Notes: generated by a model not told the origin, from the letters alone. Positions 17,824-26,153 are shown, counted from the stretch's first letter. The stretch is DNA of 64,000 nt from DATBHM01 sp963772375 (GCA_963772375.1 CAVYXG010000005.1:744001-808000), one strand, 5' to 3'. Made by a program: numbers and translations.

Positions 17824-18311
17824 CCGCCCGCTCCGGTCAGCACGTGGACGACCGGATCGCGGTCGGTGCGGGCGTTCTCCCAGACGAACACCCGCCGCGG
17901 GACGATCTCGATCACCGCGCGCTCGAAGAACAGCGGCAACGCGACCCGCTTGCCGAGGAAGAAGTCGATGGCGGGTTCCTTCACCCGCCACAGCGGAAGG
18001 GCTGTGCGCTCCCATCCGGAGTGCAGATCGTCGTCGACGACCGTCGCGTCCCCCTGGATGGTGACCCTCCGGAACCGCTCCAGGCCGGCCGCCGACACGG
18101 GGTCGGTCACGCTGACGGACACCTTGGGGTCGGCTTTGATGCGTTCGAGCTTCTTCGAGAACAGCACGCTCGACGTCATGAGGATCTTCTCGCCGTCGTA
18201 GAGCGGGATCAGCGGGTGGGTGACCGGCTTGCCACGATCGTCGAGCACCGTGAGCTCCGCGACCAGGGCCGCGTTCACTACCTCTTCCGCATCGGGTGGG
18301 AGCACGCCCAT
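17820..18311 (-). CDS. Pyridoxamine 5'-phosphate oxidase-family split-barrel protein
   Basis: 163 residues. The FMN/F420-binding split barrel is recognisable: AALVAELTVLDDRGKPVTHPLIPLYDG, ILMTSSVLFSKKLERIKADPKVSVSVTDP, then RFRRVTIQGDATVVDDD. Such proteins bind FMN, F420 or haem; the specificity cannot be read here. Its last four bases overlap the start of the split-barrel/UbiA fusion, so it is the first gene of a two-gene operon in which the second product carries another copy of the same fold. A shared role in quinone or cofactor reduction is inferred. Confidence 0.82.
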   Translation of the reverse strand: MGVLPPDAEEVVNAALVAELTVLDDRGKPVTHPLIPLYDGEKILMTSSVLFSKKLERIKADPKVSVSVTDPVSAAGLERFRRVTIQGDATVVDDDLHSGWERTALPLWRVKEPAIDFFLGKRVALPLFFERAVIEIVPRRVFVWENARTDRDPVVHVLTGAGG

Positions 18312-18431
18312 GTCGACCTCTCGTCGTGCGGCCGGCGGCCTCCGCGGGCGGAGGCGGCAGGTGGTTGGCCCGGTGTCCGTGAGCGAGGGTAGTCGAACTG
18401 CCGGAAGCGGTTTGCACGCCGACGGGCCGGT

Positions 18432-18743
18432 TCAGCGCCGCAGGCGATCGCGCGCCGCGCTCGGGAGGGGACGGCCGGCCGACACCACCACGCGGGCCGG
18501 AGGCGGTGCGGTCGTGGTGACCATGGGCGCCGCAGCCCGCCCGACGACCACCGTGATCGGGGTGCCGGTGGCCTCGGCGACCCGTTCCAGGACGGCCAGG
18601 GTGGGCATCAGGCGCCCGGACTCGAGGCGCGACACGGCCGACTGGGTGGTGCCGGTCCGCTTGGCCAGCTCGGCCTGGGTCAGCCCGGCTGCGACCCTGG
18701 CCCGGCGGGCCTGGGCCGCGATCTCCTTCGCATTCGTGCCCAT
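18432..18743 (-). CDS. XRE-family transcriptional regulator
   Basis: 103 residues. Residues 5-60 are a Cro/C1-type helix-turn-helix (AGLTQAELAKRTGTTQSAVSRLESGR), with the recognition helix at TTQSAVSRLE. The tail is low-complexity, basic and proline-rich. A perfect 8+8 inverted repeat lies 11-30 bases upstream of the start and overlaps the -10-like TATGTT on the gene's own strand, so autorepression is likely. AGGTGG touches the start codon directly, too close for normal use, which fits a leaderless or nearly leaderless mRNA. The divergent neighbour is the dipeptidase gene. Confidence 0.85.
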   Translation of the reverse strand: MGTNAKEIAAQARRARVAAGLTQAELAKRTGTTQSAVSRLESGRLMPTLAVLERVAEATGTPITVVVGRAAAPMVTTTAPPPARVVVSAGRPLPSAARDRLRR

Positions 18744-18753
18744 CCACCTGGCA

Positions 18754-18773
18754 ACATAGCATCTGTGCTATGT
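18754..18773. promoter_or_regulatory. Perfect inverted repeat, probable operator of the XRE regulator
   Basis: ACATAGCA-TCTG-TGCTATGT: two 8-base arms that pair perfectly around a 4-base spacer. The left arm covers the minus-strand TATGTT (18758-18753), a TANNNT -10 box nine bases before the regulator's ATG. An A/T-rich palindrome in a 70% G+C background, centred on the promoter of a helix-turn-helix gene, is most simply its own operator. Confidence 0.7.
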
Positions 18774-18804
18774 CAGGTCAGGCGACGGGTGCGATCGAAC
18801 CATC

Positions 18805-18852
18805 CCGCCGGTGCACTCTCGTTGCACCGGCGGCTGCCCGAGGTCCTAGGAT
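18805..18852 (+). promoter_or_regulatory. Inverted repeat plus -10 box of the dipeptidase promoter
   Basis: CCGCCGGTGCA (18805-18815) and TGCACCGGCGG (18823-18833) are perfect 11-base arms around a 7-base loop. TAGGAT at 18847-18852 is a canonical actinobacterial -10, nine bases before the ATG at 18862, so the transcript would start at or next to the start codon. The right arm of the repeat covers the expected -35 position. Since transcription starts downstream, the repeat cannot act as an RNA hairpin in this mRNA and is better read as an operator. Confidence 0.55.
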
Positions 18853-18861
18853 CGCGCTTCG

Positions 18862-20085
18862 ATGGCCGACGATGCGCTCCTCCAACGGGCCCGCGAAGTC
18901 CTCCGTAGGGCTCCGCTGATCGACGGGCACAACGACGTCCTGTGGGAGCTCCGGACCAAGGCCGCCTACGACCTCGACCGACTCGACCTGGCCGAGGACC
19001 GCCCGGAACTCATGACGGACCTCGCGCGCATCCGCGCCGGCGGGCTCGGCGGGCAGTTCTGGTCGGTCTACGTCCCGTCGGATCTGCCGGGCGACGCGGC
19101 AGTCACGGCGACGCTCGAACAGATCGACGGCCTTCACGCCATGGTCGACCGGTATCCCGACACGCTGGCGCTCGCCCACACCGCCGACGACGTCGACCGG
19201 GCCGCCGCCGAGGGTCGCGTGGCCTCGATGATCGGGGTCGAGGGCGGGCAGTCGATCGGGGCATCGCTCGGCGCACTGCGGATGCTCGCGCGGATGGGCG
19301 CCGGCTACATGACCCTGACGCACAACGACAACACGCGGTGGGCGGACTCGGCCACCGACGAGCCCGAGCACGGCGGCCTCACGGCGTTCGGCGAGGAGGT
19401 CGTGAGGGAGATGAACCGCCTCGGCGTCCTGGTCGACCTCAGCCACGTCTCGGTCGACACCATGGCCCACGCCATCGACGTCAGCGAGTCGCCGGTGATC
19501 TTCTCCCACTCGTCCGCGCGGGCCATGTCCGGCGTCATGCGGAACGTCCCCGACGAGATCCTGGGACGCGTCCGCGACACCGGCGGCGTGGTGATGGTGA
19601 CCTTCGTGCCGATGTTCCTCGTGCCGGCGGGGGCCGAGATGGCTGCCGGCTTCATCGCGGAGGCCGGCCGCATCCGGGAGGAACACCCCGACGATCGAGC
19701 CGCGGCCGACGCGCTGCTCGAAGCCTGGTGGTCCGAGCACCCGCAGCCGCCGGCCCACCTCACCGACGTCGCCGACCACATCGACCACGTTCGGGAGGTC
19801 GCCGGCATCGACCACGTCGGCATCGGGAGCGACTTCGACGGCTCGTCCGCCATGCCGGAGGGCCTGGAGGACGTCTCGAAGTACCCGGACCTGTTCGCGG
19901 AGCTGCTCCGGCGGGGCTACGCGGAGGACGACCTAGCGAAGATCTCCCGGGAGAACGTCCTGCGCGTCATGCGCGAGAACGAGCGCATCGCCGAACGGCT
20001 GCAGCGCGAGCACCCGCCCTCCCGGGCCCGCGTCGACGACCCGATCGACCTCGACGCCCCGCCGGAGGAGCAGGACACGGCCTGA
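18862..20085 (+). CDS. Membrane dipeptidase (peptidase M19)
   Basis: 407 residues, full length for M19. Metal ligands and active-site motifs are present in order: DGHNDVLWEL (His and Asp), GVEGGQSIG (bridging Glu), LTHND, LVDLSHVS and FSHSSAR (His ligands), and GIGSDFDG (Asp). These binuclear zinc enzymes hydrolyse dipeptides, including some D-amino-acid and dehydro-dipeptides. No signal peptide or anchor is visible, so despite the family name it looks cytoplasmic. No ribosome site precedes the ATG; a TAGGAT box nine bases upstream suggests a leaderless mRNA. Confidence 0.95.
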   Translation: MADDALLQRAREVLRRAPLIDGHNDVLWELRTKAAYDLDRLDLAEDRPELMTDLARIRAGGLGGQFWSVYVPSDLPGDAAVTATLEQIDGLHAMVDRYPDTLALAHTADDVDRAAAEGRVASMIGVEGGQSIGASLGALRMLARMGAGYMTLTHNDNTRWADSATDEPEHGGLTAFGEEVVREMNRLGVLVDLSHVSVDTMAHAIDVSESPVIFSHSSARAMSGVMRNVPDEILGRVRDTGGVVMVTFVPMFLVPAGAEMAAGFIAEAGRIREEHPDDRAAADALLEAWWSEHPQPPAHLTDVADHIDHVREVAGIDHVGIGSDFDGSSAMPEGLEDVSKYPDLFAELLRRGYAEDDLAKISRENVLRVMRENERIAERLQREHPPSRARVDDPIDLDAPPEEQDTA

Positions 20086-20102
20086 GTGTCGCCGGCACCG
20101 CC

Positions 20103-20108
20103 TACCAT
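20103..20108 (+). promoter_or_regulatory. Leaderless-type -10 box (TACCAT)
   Basis: TACCAT followed by six bases and then the ATG at 20115. The spacing puts the transcription start at the A of the start codon, and no ribosome-binding sequence is present, which supports this start for the small gene. Confidence 0.5.
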
Positions 20109-20114
20109 GGGTGC

Positions 20115-20381
20115 ATGCGGGGCGATCGGGTCGAGGTGCTGGTGGACACCGGGAACGGCGTGCAGACGTTCGAGATCTCGGCCACGCGCGCCGGGCGGCG
20201 CGTCGAGGTGACCAACGCCCGCGGCGTCGTCGAGGTGGCCGAGGTGACGCGTTCGGGCCAGCCCGTCCGCACCGGCCGGTTCATGACGACGCGCGTGGTG
20301 GCACTCGTGGAGCACCCGGCGGAGGAGGAACGGCGCCCGGGCCGGCACAGGGTTCTCGAGAACCAGCAGTCGCTGCTGTAG
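20115..20381 (+). CDS. Small conserved hypothetical protein
   Basis: 88 residues, MRGDRVEVLVDTGNGVQTF to the end RVLENQQSLL. The pattern is a compact beta-rich fold (EISATRAGRRVEVTNARG; EVAEVTRSGQPVRTGRFM) ending in a charged tail. There is no ribosome site, but a TACCAT box six bases upstream makes a leaderless start at 20115 plausible. It lies 29 bases after the dipeptidase gene. No function is recognised. Confidence 0.6.
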   Translation: MRGDRVEVLVDTGNGVQTFEISATRAGRRVEVTNARGVVEVAEVTRSGQPVRTGRFMTTRVVALVEHPAEEERRPGRHRVLENQQSLL

Positions 20382-20384
20382 CGC

Positions 20385-21344
20385 TCAACGTGGGAGGAGC
20401 AGCAGCTTCCCCGTGGTGCGCCGCGCCTCGAGGTCCTCGTACGCCCGCCGTGCCTCCTCGAGCGGGTACCGTCCTCCGATCCGGACCGACAGGCTGCCGT
20501 CCGCCACCCACCCCAAGATGGTTCCGGCGCGCTCCAGCAGGTCCTCCCGCGTCGCCACGTAGTGCTGCAGGCCCGGCCGCGTGAGGAAGAACGAGCCCTC
20601 GTTCAGGCGGGGGAGGGGCACGGGGTCCGGCGGGCCGCTCGAGTATCCGTAGACGACCAGCGTTCCGCGGGGGCGGAGGCTCGCCATGCTCGCCTCGAAC
20701 GTCGCCCTGCCCACGCCGTCGAACACCACGGGGGCGCCTTCCTCGCCGGTCAGCTCCCGGACCCGCGCGGGGAGCTCGTCGTAGCCGACGACCTCCTCGG
20801 CGCCGGCCTCCCGGGCCAGCTCGGCCTTGTCGCCACCCGATGTGGTCGCGATCACCCGGCCGCCGGCCCGGCGGACCATCTGGGTCAGGAGCAGCCCGAC
20901 CCCCCCGGCCGCCGCGTGCACCACCACCCAATCGCCCCATCCGACCGCGAACGTGTCCGTGCACAGGTAGTGCGCCGTCATCCCCTGCAGCAGCACGGCG
21001 GCGGCCTGTTCGTCGGTGACGCCGTCGGGGACGGGGACGGCGACCGCAGGGTCCAGCGCCACGAGCTCCGCGGAGCTCCCCGGCCCCTGCCACCACGCCA
21101 CCCGGTCGCCGGCTCCGAACGCCCCCGCGGCCTCCCGGACCACGCCGGCCCCCTCCACGCCCGCCACGATCGGGGTCGGCCCGGCATACGCGCCGGCGCC
21201 CTGGCGTTCGTACACGTCGCGGAAGTTCACGCCCGCGGCCGTCACCTCGACGACCAGCCGGCCGTCGCCGCCGGGCGAGTCGGGGACGTCCCGAACCTCG
21301 AGGACCTCCGGCCCGCCGTGCCTCGTGATCACGACCGCCCGCAT
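20385..21344 (-). CDS. Quinone oxidoreductase-like MDR zinc-independent alcohol dehydrogenase
   Basis: 319 residues, ATG 21344 with GAGGAGGG upstream. The medium-chain dehydrogenase layout is complete: GroES-like N-terminal domain (VEVTAAGVNFRDVYERQG; PIVAGVEGAGVV), then a Rossmann fold with VVVHAAAGGVGLLLTQMVRRAG. NFRD in place of a Cys ligand and no structural zinc loop put it with NADPH:quinone reductases and zeta-crystallin. It would reduce a quinone or an activated alkene. It is divergent from the SDR gene, with 92 bases holding both promoters. Confidence 0.92.
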   Translation of the reverse strand: MRAVVITRHGGPEVLEVRDVPDSPGGDGRLVVEVTAAGVNFRDVYERQGAGAYAGPTPIVAGVEGAGVVREAAGAFGAGDRVAWWQGPGSSAELVALDPAVAVPVPDGVTDEQAAAVLLQGMTAHYLCTDTFAVGWGDWVVVHAAAGGVGLLLTQMVRRAGGRVIATTSGGDKAELAREAGAEEVVGYDELPARVRELTGEEGAPVVFDGVGRATFEASMASLRPRGTLVVYGYSSGPPDPVPLPRLNEGSFFLTRPGLQHYVATREDLLERAGTILGWVADGSLSVRIGGRYPLEEARRAYEDLEARRTTGKLLLLPR

Positions 21345-21436
21345 GCACCCTCCTCTCACGTGGGACGACCCGGTCAGCCTACGGCCGCGGCGCGCGTGTC
21401 ACGCCGCCCGGAAATGGGGAGACTGCCGGGACCGTC

Positions 21437-22330
21437 ATGACCGAACAGGACTGGACCGGCGTCGAGGGCAGGCGGGTCGTGATCACCGGCGCGACCGCCG
21501 GCATCGGCCTGGCGGCCGCCACCGAGCTGGCTCGCCGCGGCGCCCACCTCACGATCGTCGCCAGGAGCTGGGAGCGGGGGCACGAGGCCGCGGGCCGCAT
21601 CGCGCACGAGACGACGTGGCGGCAGGAGCCCGAGGTCCTGCTGGCCGACCTGTCGTCGCAGGCCGCGGTGCGGAGGCTGGGGGCGGAGCTCCACGACCGG
21701 TATCCGCGCATCGACGTCCTGGCCAACAACGCCGGCGCGGTGAACGCGAAGCGGACGACGACGGAGGACGGGATCGAGCTGACGTGGGCCGTGAACCACC
21801 TGGCACCGTTCCTGCTCACCACGCTCCTGCTCGACCGGCTCACCGCCAGCGCTCCCGCCCGCGTGATCACCACCACGTCCGACGCCCACGCCGGCGCGCA
21901 CATCCCGTTCGACGACTTCGAGTCGGGAGCCGACAGGGCGAGGGGGTTCCGTCGCTACGGCCAGACCAAGCTCGCCAACATCCTGTTCACCTCGGAGCTC
22001 GCCCGGCGGATCGAGTCGACCGGCGTCACGGCGAACTGCTACCACCCGGGGTTCATCGCCTCGAACTTCAACCGGAACAACGGCGCGCGCATGCGGATCG
22101 CGATGACCCTGGCGCGGCCGTTCGCGCGGAGCAACGAACGGGGGGCCGACACGCTGGTGTGGCTGGCCGACTCCGCGGCGGTGAGCGGTCAGTCCGGCCG
22201 GTACTTCGTCGACCGCCGGCTGGGCAAGCCGAGCGCCGCGGCCCTCGACCACGTGGCCGCCGAGCGGCTGTGGGACCTCAGCGAACGGCAGGTCGCCGCC
22301 AGCGCGCCGGCCGGCGGTTCGGGGCCATGA
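21437..22330 (+). CDS. Short-chain dehydrogenase/reductase (retinol-dehydrogenase-like)
   Basis: 297 residues. Cofactor motif VVITGATAGIGLAAATELA, LANNAGAV, the active-site Ser region VITTTSDAHAG and YGQTKLAN with catalytic Tyr and Lys. Length and the FDDFES insert match the WW-domain oxidoreductase / retinol dehydrogenase branch, which acts on hydrophobic alcohols or ketones with NADP(H). Its stop overlaps the start of the F420-type reductase gene (ATGA), so the pair is translationally coupled. The natural substrate is unknown. Confidence 0.93.
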   Translation: MTEQDWTGVEGRRVVITGATAGIGLAAATELARRGAHLTIVARSWERGHEAAGRIAHETTWRQEPEVLLADLSSQAAVRRLGAELHDRYPRIDVLANNAGAVNAKRTTTEDGIELTWAVNHLAPFLLTTLLLDRLTASAPARVITTTSDAHAGAHIPFDDFESGADRARGFRRYGQTKLANILFTSELARRIESTGVTANCYHPGFIASNFNRNNGARMRIAMTLARPFARSNERGADTLVWLADSAAVSGQSGRYFVDRRLGKPSAAALDHVAAERLWDLSERQVAASAPAGGSGP

Positions 22331-22779
22331 ACACCCGCATCCCGGACGCGCTGTGGCCGGTCGTTCGTCGACTGTTGACCGGGCACGTGGTCCTGTACCG
22401 GGCCACCGGCGGGCTGATCGGGCAGCGGTTCCCCGGAGCGCCGCCGATGCTGCTCCTCGACCACGTCGGGGCCAGGACGGGCAAGCTCCGGACCTCGCCG
22501 CTCGCCTACATTTGCGACGGCGGGAACTACGTCGTGGTGGCGAGCAAGGGCGGCCACCCCAAGCACCCCGCCTGGTTCCACAACGTGCTGGCCAGCCCGA
22601 ACGTCCGCATCCAGGACGGCGCCCGCCGGATGACGGTCCGGGGCCGGCGGGCCACCTCGGCGGAACGGAAGCGCCTGTGGCCGAAGGTGGTCGAGGCCTA
22701 CGCGGGCTACCAGAGCTACCAGGACCGGACCGAACGCGAGATCCCTCTCGTCATCCTCGAACCGGCTCGGCTTCCGTAG
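22327..22779 (+). CDS. F420-dependent (deazaflavin) nitroreductase/quinone reductase, Ddn family
   Basis: 150 residues. Split-barrel Ddn family: LYRATGGLIGQRF, LLLDHVGARTGKLRTSPLAYI, NYVVVASKGGHPKHPAWFHN and VRIQDGARRMTVRGR. The GGxxxHPxW-N segment contacts F420. Ddn enzymes use reduced F420 to reduce menaquinone or nitro compounds in Actinobacteria. The gene is coupled to the SDR gene through ATGA and may work with it on a shared substrate. A second, more distant family member lies at 50747. Confidence 0.9.
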   Translation: MNTRIPDALWPVVRRLLTGHVVLYRATGGLIGQRFPGAPPMLLLDHVGARTGKLRTSPLAYICDGGNYVVVASKGGHPKHPAWFHNVLASPNVRIQDGARRMTVRGRRATSAERKRLWPKVVEAYAGYQSYQDRTEREIPLVILEPARLP

Positions 22780-22853
22780 GCCGCCGCAGGTGGCCGACCT
22801 TGCGGTCCACCCCGCGCAGCCCATAGCATCCGCCGCAGGAGGAGGTGGTTCGG

Positions 22854-23231
22854 ATGCCGGAGTTCAGTGAGGCGGCGGCGACGCTGCCGGCCGCGGACTA
22901 CGACCGGGCGAAGGGGTTCTACGGGGGGACGCTCGGTCTGTCGACGGTCATGGAGGACCCGGGGGGGGTCCTGTACAAGGCCGGGTCGGCGCACGTGTTC
23001 GTCTACCCCAGCGAGTTCGCGGGGACGAACAAGGCCACGGCCGCGACGTTCATCGTGGCCGACGCCGTGGCGACGGTCGAGGAGCTGCGCGGCAAGGGCA
23101 TCACGTTCGAGGAATACGACCAGCCCGGGCTGAAGACCGAGAACGGCATCGCCGAGATCGGCGGCGTGAAGGGAGCCTGGTTCAAGGACACCGAGGGGAA
23201 CATCCTGGCGCTCACCGAGATGCCGGGCTGA
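22854..23231 (+). CDS. VOC-family (glyoxalase/bleomycin-resistance-like) protein A
   Basis: 125 residues, ATG 22854 with GGAGGAGG 5-8 bases upstream; TAGCAT at 22824 is a fitting -10. One beta-alpha-beta-beta-beta pair of VOC modules: LPAADYDRAKGFYGGTLGLS and FIVADAVATVEELRGKGITFEEYD, ending GAWFKDTEGNILALTEMPG. Metal-ligand positions are not fully conserved, so the activity is open. It closely resembles the VOC protein at 32947 (the shared FEEYD-PGL-GIA-AWF-D-EGNIL pattern), suggesting duplication. Confidence 0.85.
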   Translation: MPEFSEAAATLPAADYDRAKGFYGGTLGLSTVMEDPGGVLYKAGSAHVFVYPSEFAGTNKATAATFIVADAVATVEELRGKGITFEEYDQPGLKTENGIAEIGGVKGAWFKDTEGNILALTEMPG

Positions 23232-23256
23232 GCACTCGGACCCCGGACTCAGCGCT

Positions 23257-23934
23257 TCAGCTCGAACGGTCCTCGATCTCCCACACGTGGTCGATCGCGT
23301 GCCACGCCGACCGCCGGATGGCGTAGGCGACGGGCCAGAGCGCGGCCCGCTTCCGGGGATGGGGCGGCGGCTCGCCGTTGACGCGGAGGGTCGCCGCCTC
23401 GACGAACGCGTCGCGAAGGCCGCCCGCCCGGGCCTCGACCGACGCCTTCGGCTCGGGTCGGAAGGCGCCGCCCATCGCCCGGAGGTACGCGCCGTCGGCG
23501 TCGAGGACGTGTTCCACGATCTTGTCGAGGTCGCGCCCGCCGCCCCGCGGGCCCTTCCGGAGCTCCACGCCCACGGCCTTCTCGGCGGCCCGGTCGAAGG
23601 CCCGCCAGCACGCCCGGAGCAGCCGAACCTGGCGCTCGAGCTCCTTCGGCGTCGGTCCGTCACCGTCCGCCTTCGCCGGGACGCCGGGCGCGCCGAACTC
23701 GGTCGTGCCGTTCCCCTTCACGCGTTCGACCACGCGGAGGCCCGCGATGGTCTTCGGCGGCGAGAGGTCCCGGACCGCCGCGCCGAGCGTCCGCCGGTAT
23801 CGGGCCGCCGCGTCGACCAGCGCCTGGAGCGCCTCGTCCTCTCCGCGGCCCTCCCGCGTCCAGCCGGGCCAGGCGAACGAGCACGCGAAGGCCTTCTTCG
23901 AACCGATCTCGAGGTAGACGGGCGTCGTCGCCAT
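23257..23934 (-). CDS. DinB-like hypothetical protein
   Basis: 225 residues. The first 60 residues (VYLEIGSKKAFACSFAWPGW) and the C-terminal region (VEHVLDADGAYLRAMGG; WPVAYAIRRSAWHAIDHVWEIEDR) match a family of hypothetical proteins with a DinB-like four-helix bundle, in which the late WHAIDH histidines could bind metal. Relatives are commonly annotated only as hypothetical. It is divergent from the metallopeptidase gene (82-base spacer). Function unknown. Confidence 0.65.
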   Translation of the reverse strand: MATTPVYLEIGSKKAFACSFAWPGWTREGRGEDEALQALVDAAARYRRTLGAAVRDLSPPKTIAGLRVVERVKGNGTTEFGAPGVPAKADGDGPTPKELERQVRLLRACWRAFDRAAEKAVGVELRKGPRGGGRDLDKIVEHVLDADGAYLRAMGGAFRPEPKASVEARAGGLRDAFVEAATLRVNGEPPPHPRKRAALWPVAYAIRRSAWHAIDHVWEIEDRSS

Positions 23935-24016
23935 GTCCCCGACATGATTCCACGGGACGGCTGCCGGGGTACGGTTCGCACGTGGCTGGTGGGATCGTCA
24001 GGACGCCGACGGCGCC

Positions 24017-24922
24017 GTGAGGTGGAAGCGCGGCCGGGGCCGCGACCAGATCGAGGACCGGCGGGGCCAGCCGCCTCCCCGGGGCGCGGGCGGCCTCGGC
24101 GGGGCGTTCGGCCGTGGGGGTGGATTCCCCATCCCGATCCCGCGGACGCGGACCGGTGGCCTCAGCGTGGGCGGCGTCGTCCTGGTGCTCGTCGTGCTGG
24201 GCATCCTGTGGTTCTCGGGCGGCCTCGGGGGCGGGTCCGGCACTGCCGAACCGACGGCGGCGGCGGTGTCCGGCGCGCCCGACCCCGACGCCAGGCTGGT
24301 CGACTTCGTCGGGTTCGTCGTCGACGACGTGCAGGACTTCTGGCGGGCCGACCTCTCGAGCGACGGCCGGACTTACCAGACGACCAAGATCGTGCTGTTC
24401 ACCCAGGCCACCGAGTCCGGGTGCGGGATCGCCGACGCGGCGACCGGGCCGTTCTACTGCCCGGTCGACCACAAGGTGTACCTCGACCTCGGGTTCTTCC
24501 GGCAGCTGGCGACGGAGTTCGAGGCGCCAGGGGACTTCGCGCAGGCCTACGTGATCGCGCACGAGTTCGGCCATCACGTCCAGTCGCAGCTCGGCACCGA
24601 GGAACGGGTCCAGCGGGAGTCGCAGCAGCATCCGAGCGAGGCGAACGCCCTGTCCGTGCGCCTCGAGCTCCAGGCCGATTGCTATGCGGGCGTGTGGGCG
24701 CATCACGCGTACGCCCACAAGGAGCTCGACCCCGGGGACATCGACGAGGCGCTGCGGGCGGCGGCATCGGTCGGCGACGACCGCATCCAGCGCGCGGCCG
24801 GCCGGCGCGTCAACCCGGAGACGTGGACGCACGGCTCGGCCGCCCAGCGGTCGCAGTGGCTGCGCACCGGGTTCGACACGGGCGATCCCCGGGCGTGCGA
24901 TACGTTCAGCTCCAGCATCTGA
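24017..24922 (+). CDS. Neutral zinc metallopeptidase (YpfJ family)
   Basis: 301 residues, GTG start (MRWKRGRGRDQIEDRRGQ is the family's characteristic opening). One membrane helix at about 54-70 leaves the rest outside. The zinc site is HEFGHHVQSQLG near residue 181, with ELQADCYAGVWAHHA as the third ligand region. Family members (DUF1238-like, KPN_02809) are predicted extracytoplasmic peptidases of unknown substrate. TACGGT at 23969 could be its -10. Confidence 0.92.
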   Translation: MRWKRGRGRDQIEDRRGQPPPRGAGGLGGAFGRGGGFPIPIPRTRTGGLSVGGVVLVLVVLGILWFSGGLGGGSGTAEPTAAAVSGAPDPDARLVDFVGFVVDDVQDFWRADLSSDGRTYQTTKIVLFTQATESGCGIADAATGPFYCPVDHKVYLDLGFFRQLATEFEAPGDFAQAYVIAHEFGHHVQSQLGTEERVQRESQQHPSEANALSVRLELQADCYAGVWAHHAYAHKELDPGDIDEALRAAASVGDDRIQRAAGRRVNPETWTHGSAAQRSQWLRTGFDTGDPRACDTFSSSI

Positions 24923-24941
24923 AGGACGAGGGGTGCCCGGC

Positions 24942-26153
24942 ATGACGACGGCGACGGCGGCTCGAACCGGATCCTCGCTCGGCCGGCTGCTGGCCCGGCA
25001 GGCGGAACGGGCCCGCGTTCCGGATCGGCTCCGGGCGGTCGTGGAGCTCGAGACGCCCCGGACCAGGTGGGTGGTCGGCCTCGGGGACGGACGGATGACC
25101 GTCGAACCGGCCGTCGAACCACCGGCGCCCGATCCACGCCCCCGGGTCCCCGACGCCCGGATCCTCGCCACCGCCGAGACGCTGGCCGCGATCGTCCGCG
25201 GGGAACGGTCGGGCGTGGAGGCGTTCCTCCACGGCGACCTGAAGGTCCGGGGCAACCTCGCGCTGTCGCTCCGGATGGACTCCATGCTGCGCTCGCACGA
25301 GGGCCATCCCCGGTGGCCGCGGTTCGGGCGGGTGAACGCGGCCGGCCTCCGAACGGAGTTCCTGGAGGCGGGAAGAGGGCCCACGGTCGTGCTGCTCCAC
25401 GGGCTCGGTGCGACCAACGCCTCGATGCTCCCGACGATGTGGGACCTGGCGCGGGACCACCGGGTGATCGCGCCCGACCTCCCGGGGTTCGGGGAGACGC
25501 AGAAGCCCGTCCGGTCCTATCACGCTGCCTTCTTCGCCCGGTGGCTCCACGACCTGCTGCGGCAGCTCGGCGGCGAGCGCGCCCACCTCGTCGGGAACTC
25601 CATGGGGGGGCGGGTGGCTATCGAGGCCGGGCTGCGGTTCCCGGAGCGCGTCGACCGGCTGGTGCTGCTGGCACCCTCGCCGGCCTTCATCCGGGGCCGG
25701 GAGTTCGTGCGGATCGTTCGCCTGCTACGCCCCGAGCTCGCGCTGGTGCCGCTCCCGCTCCGCCACCGAGCCGTCGTCCGCAGCCTCCGGCGGCTGTTCT
25801 CGCAGCCGTCCCGGCTCCCGGATGCCTGGTACGAGGCGGCCGCGGACGAGTTCATCCGGGTGTTCCGAACAGCGCGGGGGCGGATCGCGTTCTTCTCGGC
25901 GGCCCGGCAGATCTACCTGGAGGAACCGCACGGCGAGGCGGGATTCTGGGACCGCCTGCCGGGGCTCGACCGCCCGGCGCTGTTCGTGTGGGGGGCGCGG
26001 GACCGAATGGTGCCGGCGCGGTTCGCCCCGCACGTCGAGCGGGCGCTCCCGCGGGCCGCCTCCGTGGTGTTCGACGACTGCGGGCACGTTCCACAGTACG
26101 AGCTCCCCGAACGGACGAACGCCACCATTCGGGAGTTCCTCGGCGCCTCCTGA
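24942..26153 (+). CDS. SCP2 sterol-binding domain fused to alpha/beta hydrolase
   Basis: 403 residues from ATG 24942. Residues about 20-125 look like an SCP2 lipid-binding domain (FLHGDLKVRGNLALSLRMDSM is the typical end). Residues 135-403 are an alpha/beta hydrolase: oxyanion loop LLHGLGATN, nucleophile elbow GNSMGG with Ser220, acid in WGARDRMVP and base in DDCGHVPQYE. A fusion implies that a hydrophobic substrate is bound and then hydrolysed; esterase or lipase activity is inferred. It follows the metallopeptidase gene by 19 bases. Confidence 0.85.
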   Translation: MTTATAARTGSSLGRLLARQAERARVPDRLRAVVELETPRTRWVVGLGDGRMTVEPAVEPPAPDPRPRVPDARILATAETLAAIVRGERSGVEAFLHGDLKVRGNLALSLRMDSMLRSHEGHPRWPRFGRVNAAGLRTEFLEAGRGPTVVLLHGLGATNASMLPTMWDLARDHRVIAPDLPGFGETQKPVRSYHAAFFARWLHDLLRQLGGERAHLVGNSMGGRVAIEAGLRFPERVDRLVLLAPSPAFIRGREFVRIVRLLRPELALVPLPLRHRAVVRSLRRLFSQPSRLPDAWYEAAADEFIRVFRTARGRIAFFSAARQIYLEEPHGEAGFWDRLPGLDRPALFVWGARDRMVPARFAPHVERALPRAASVVFDDCGHVPQYELPERTNATIREFLGAS

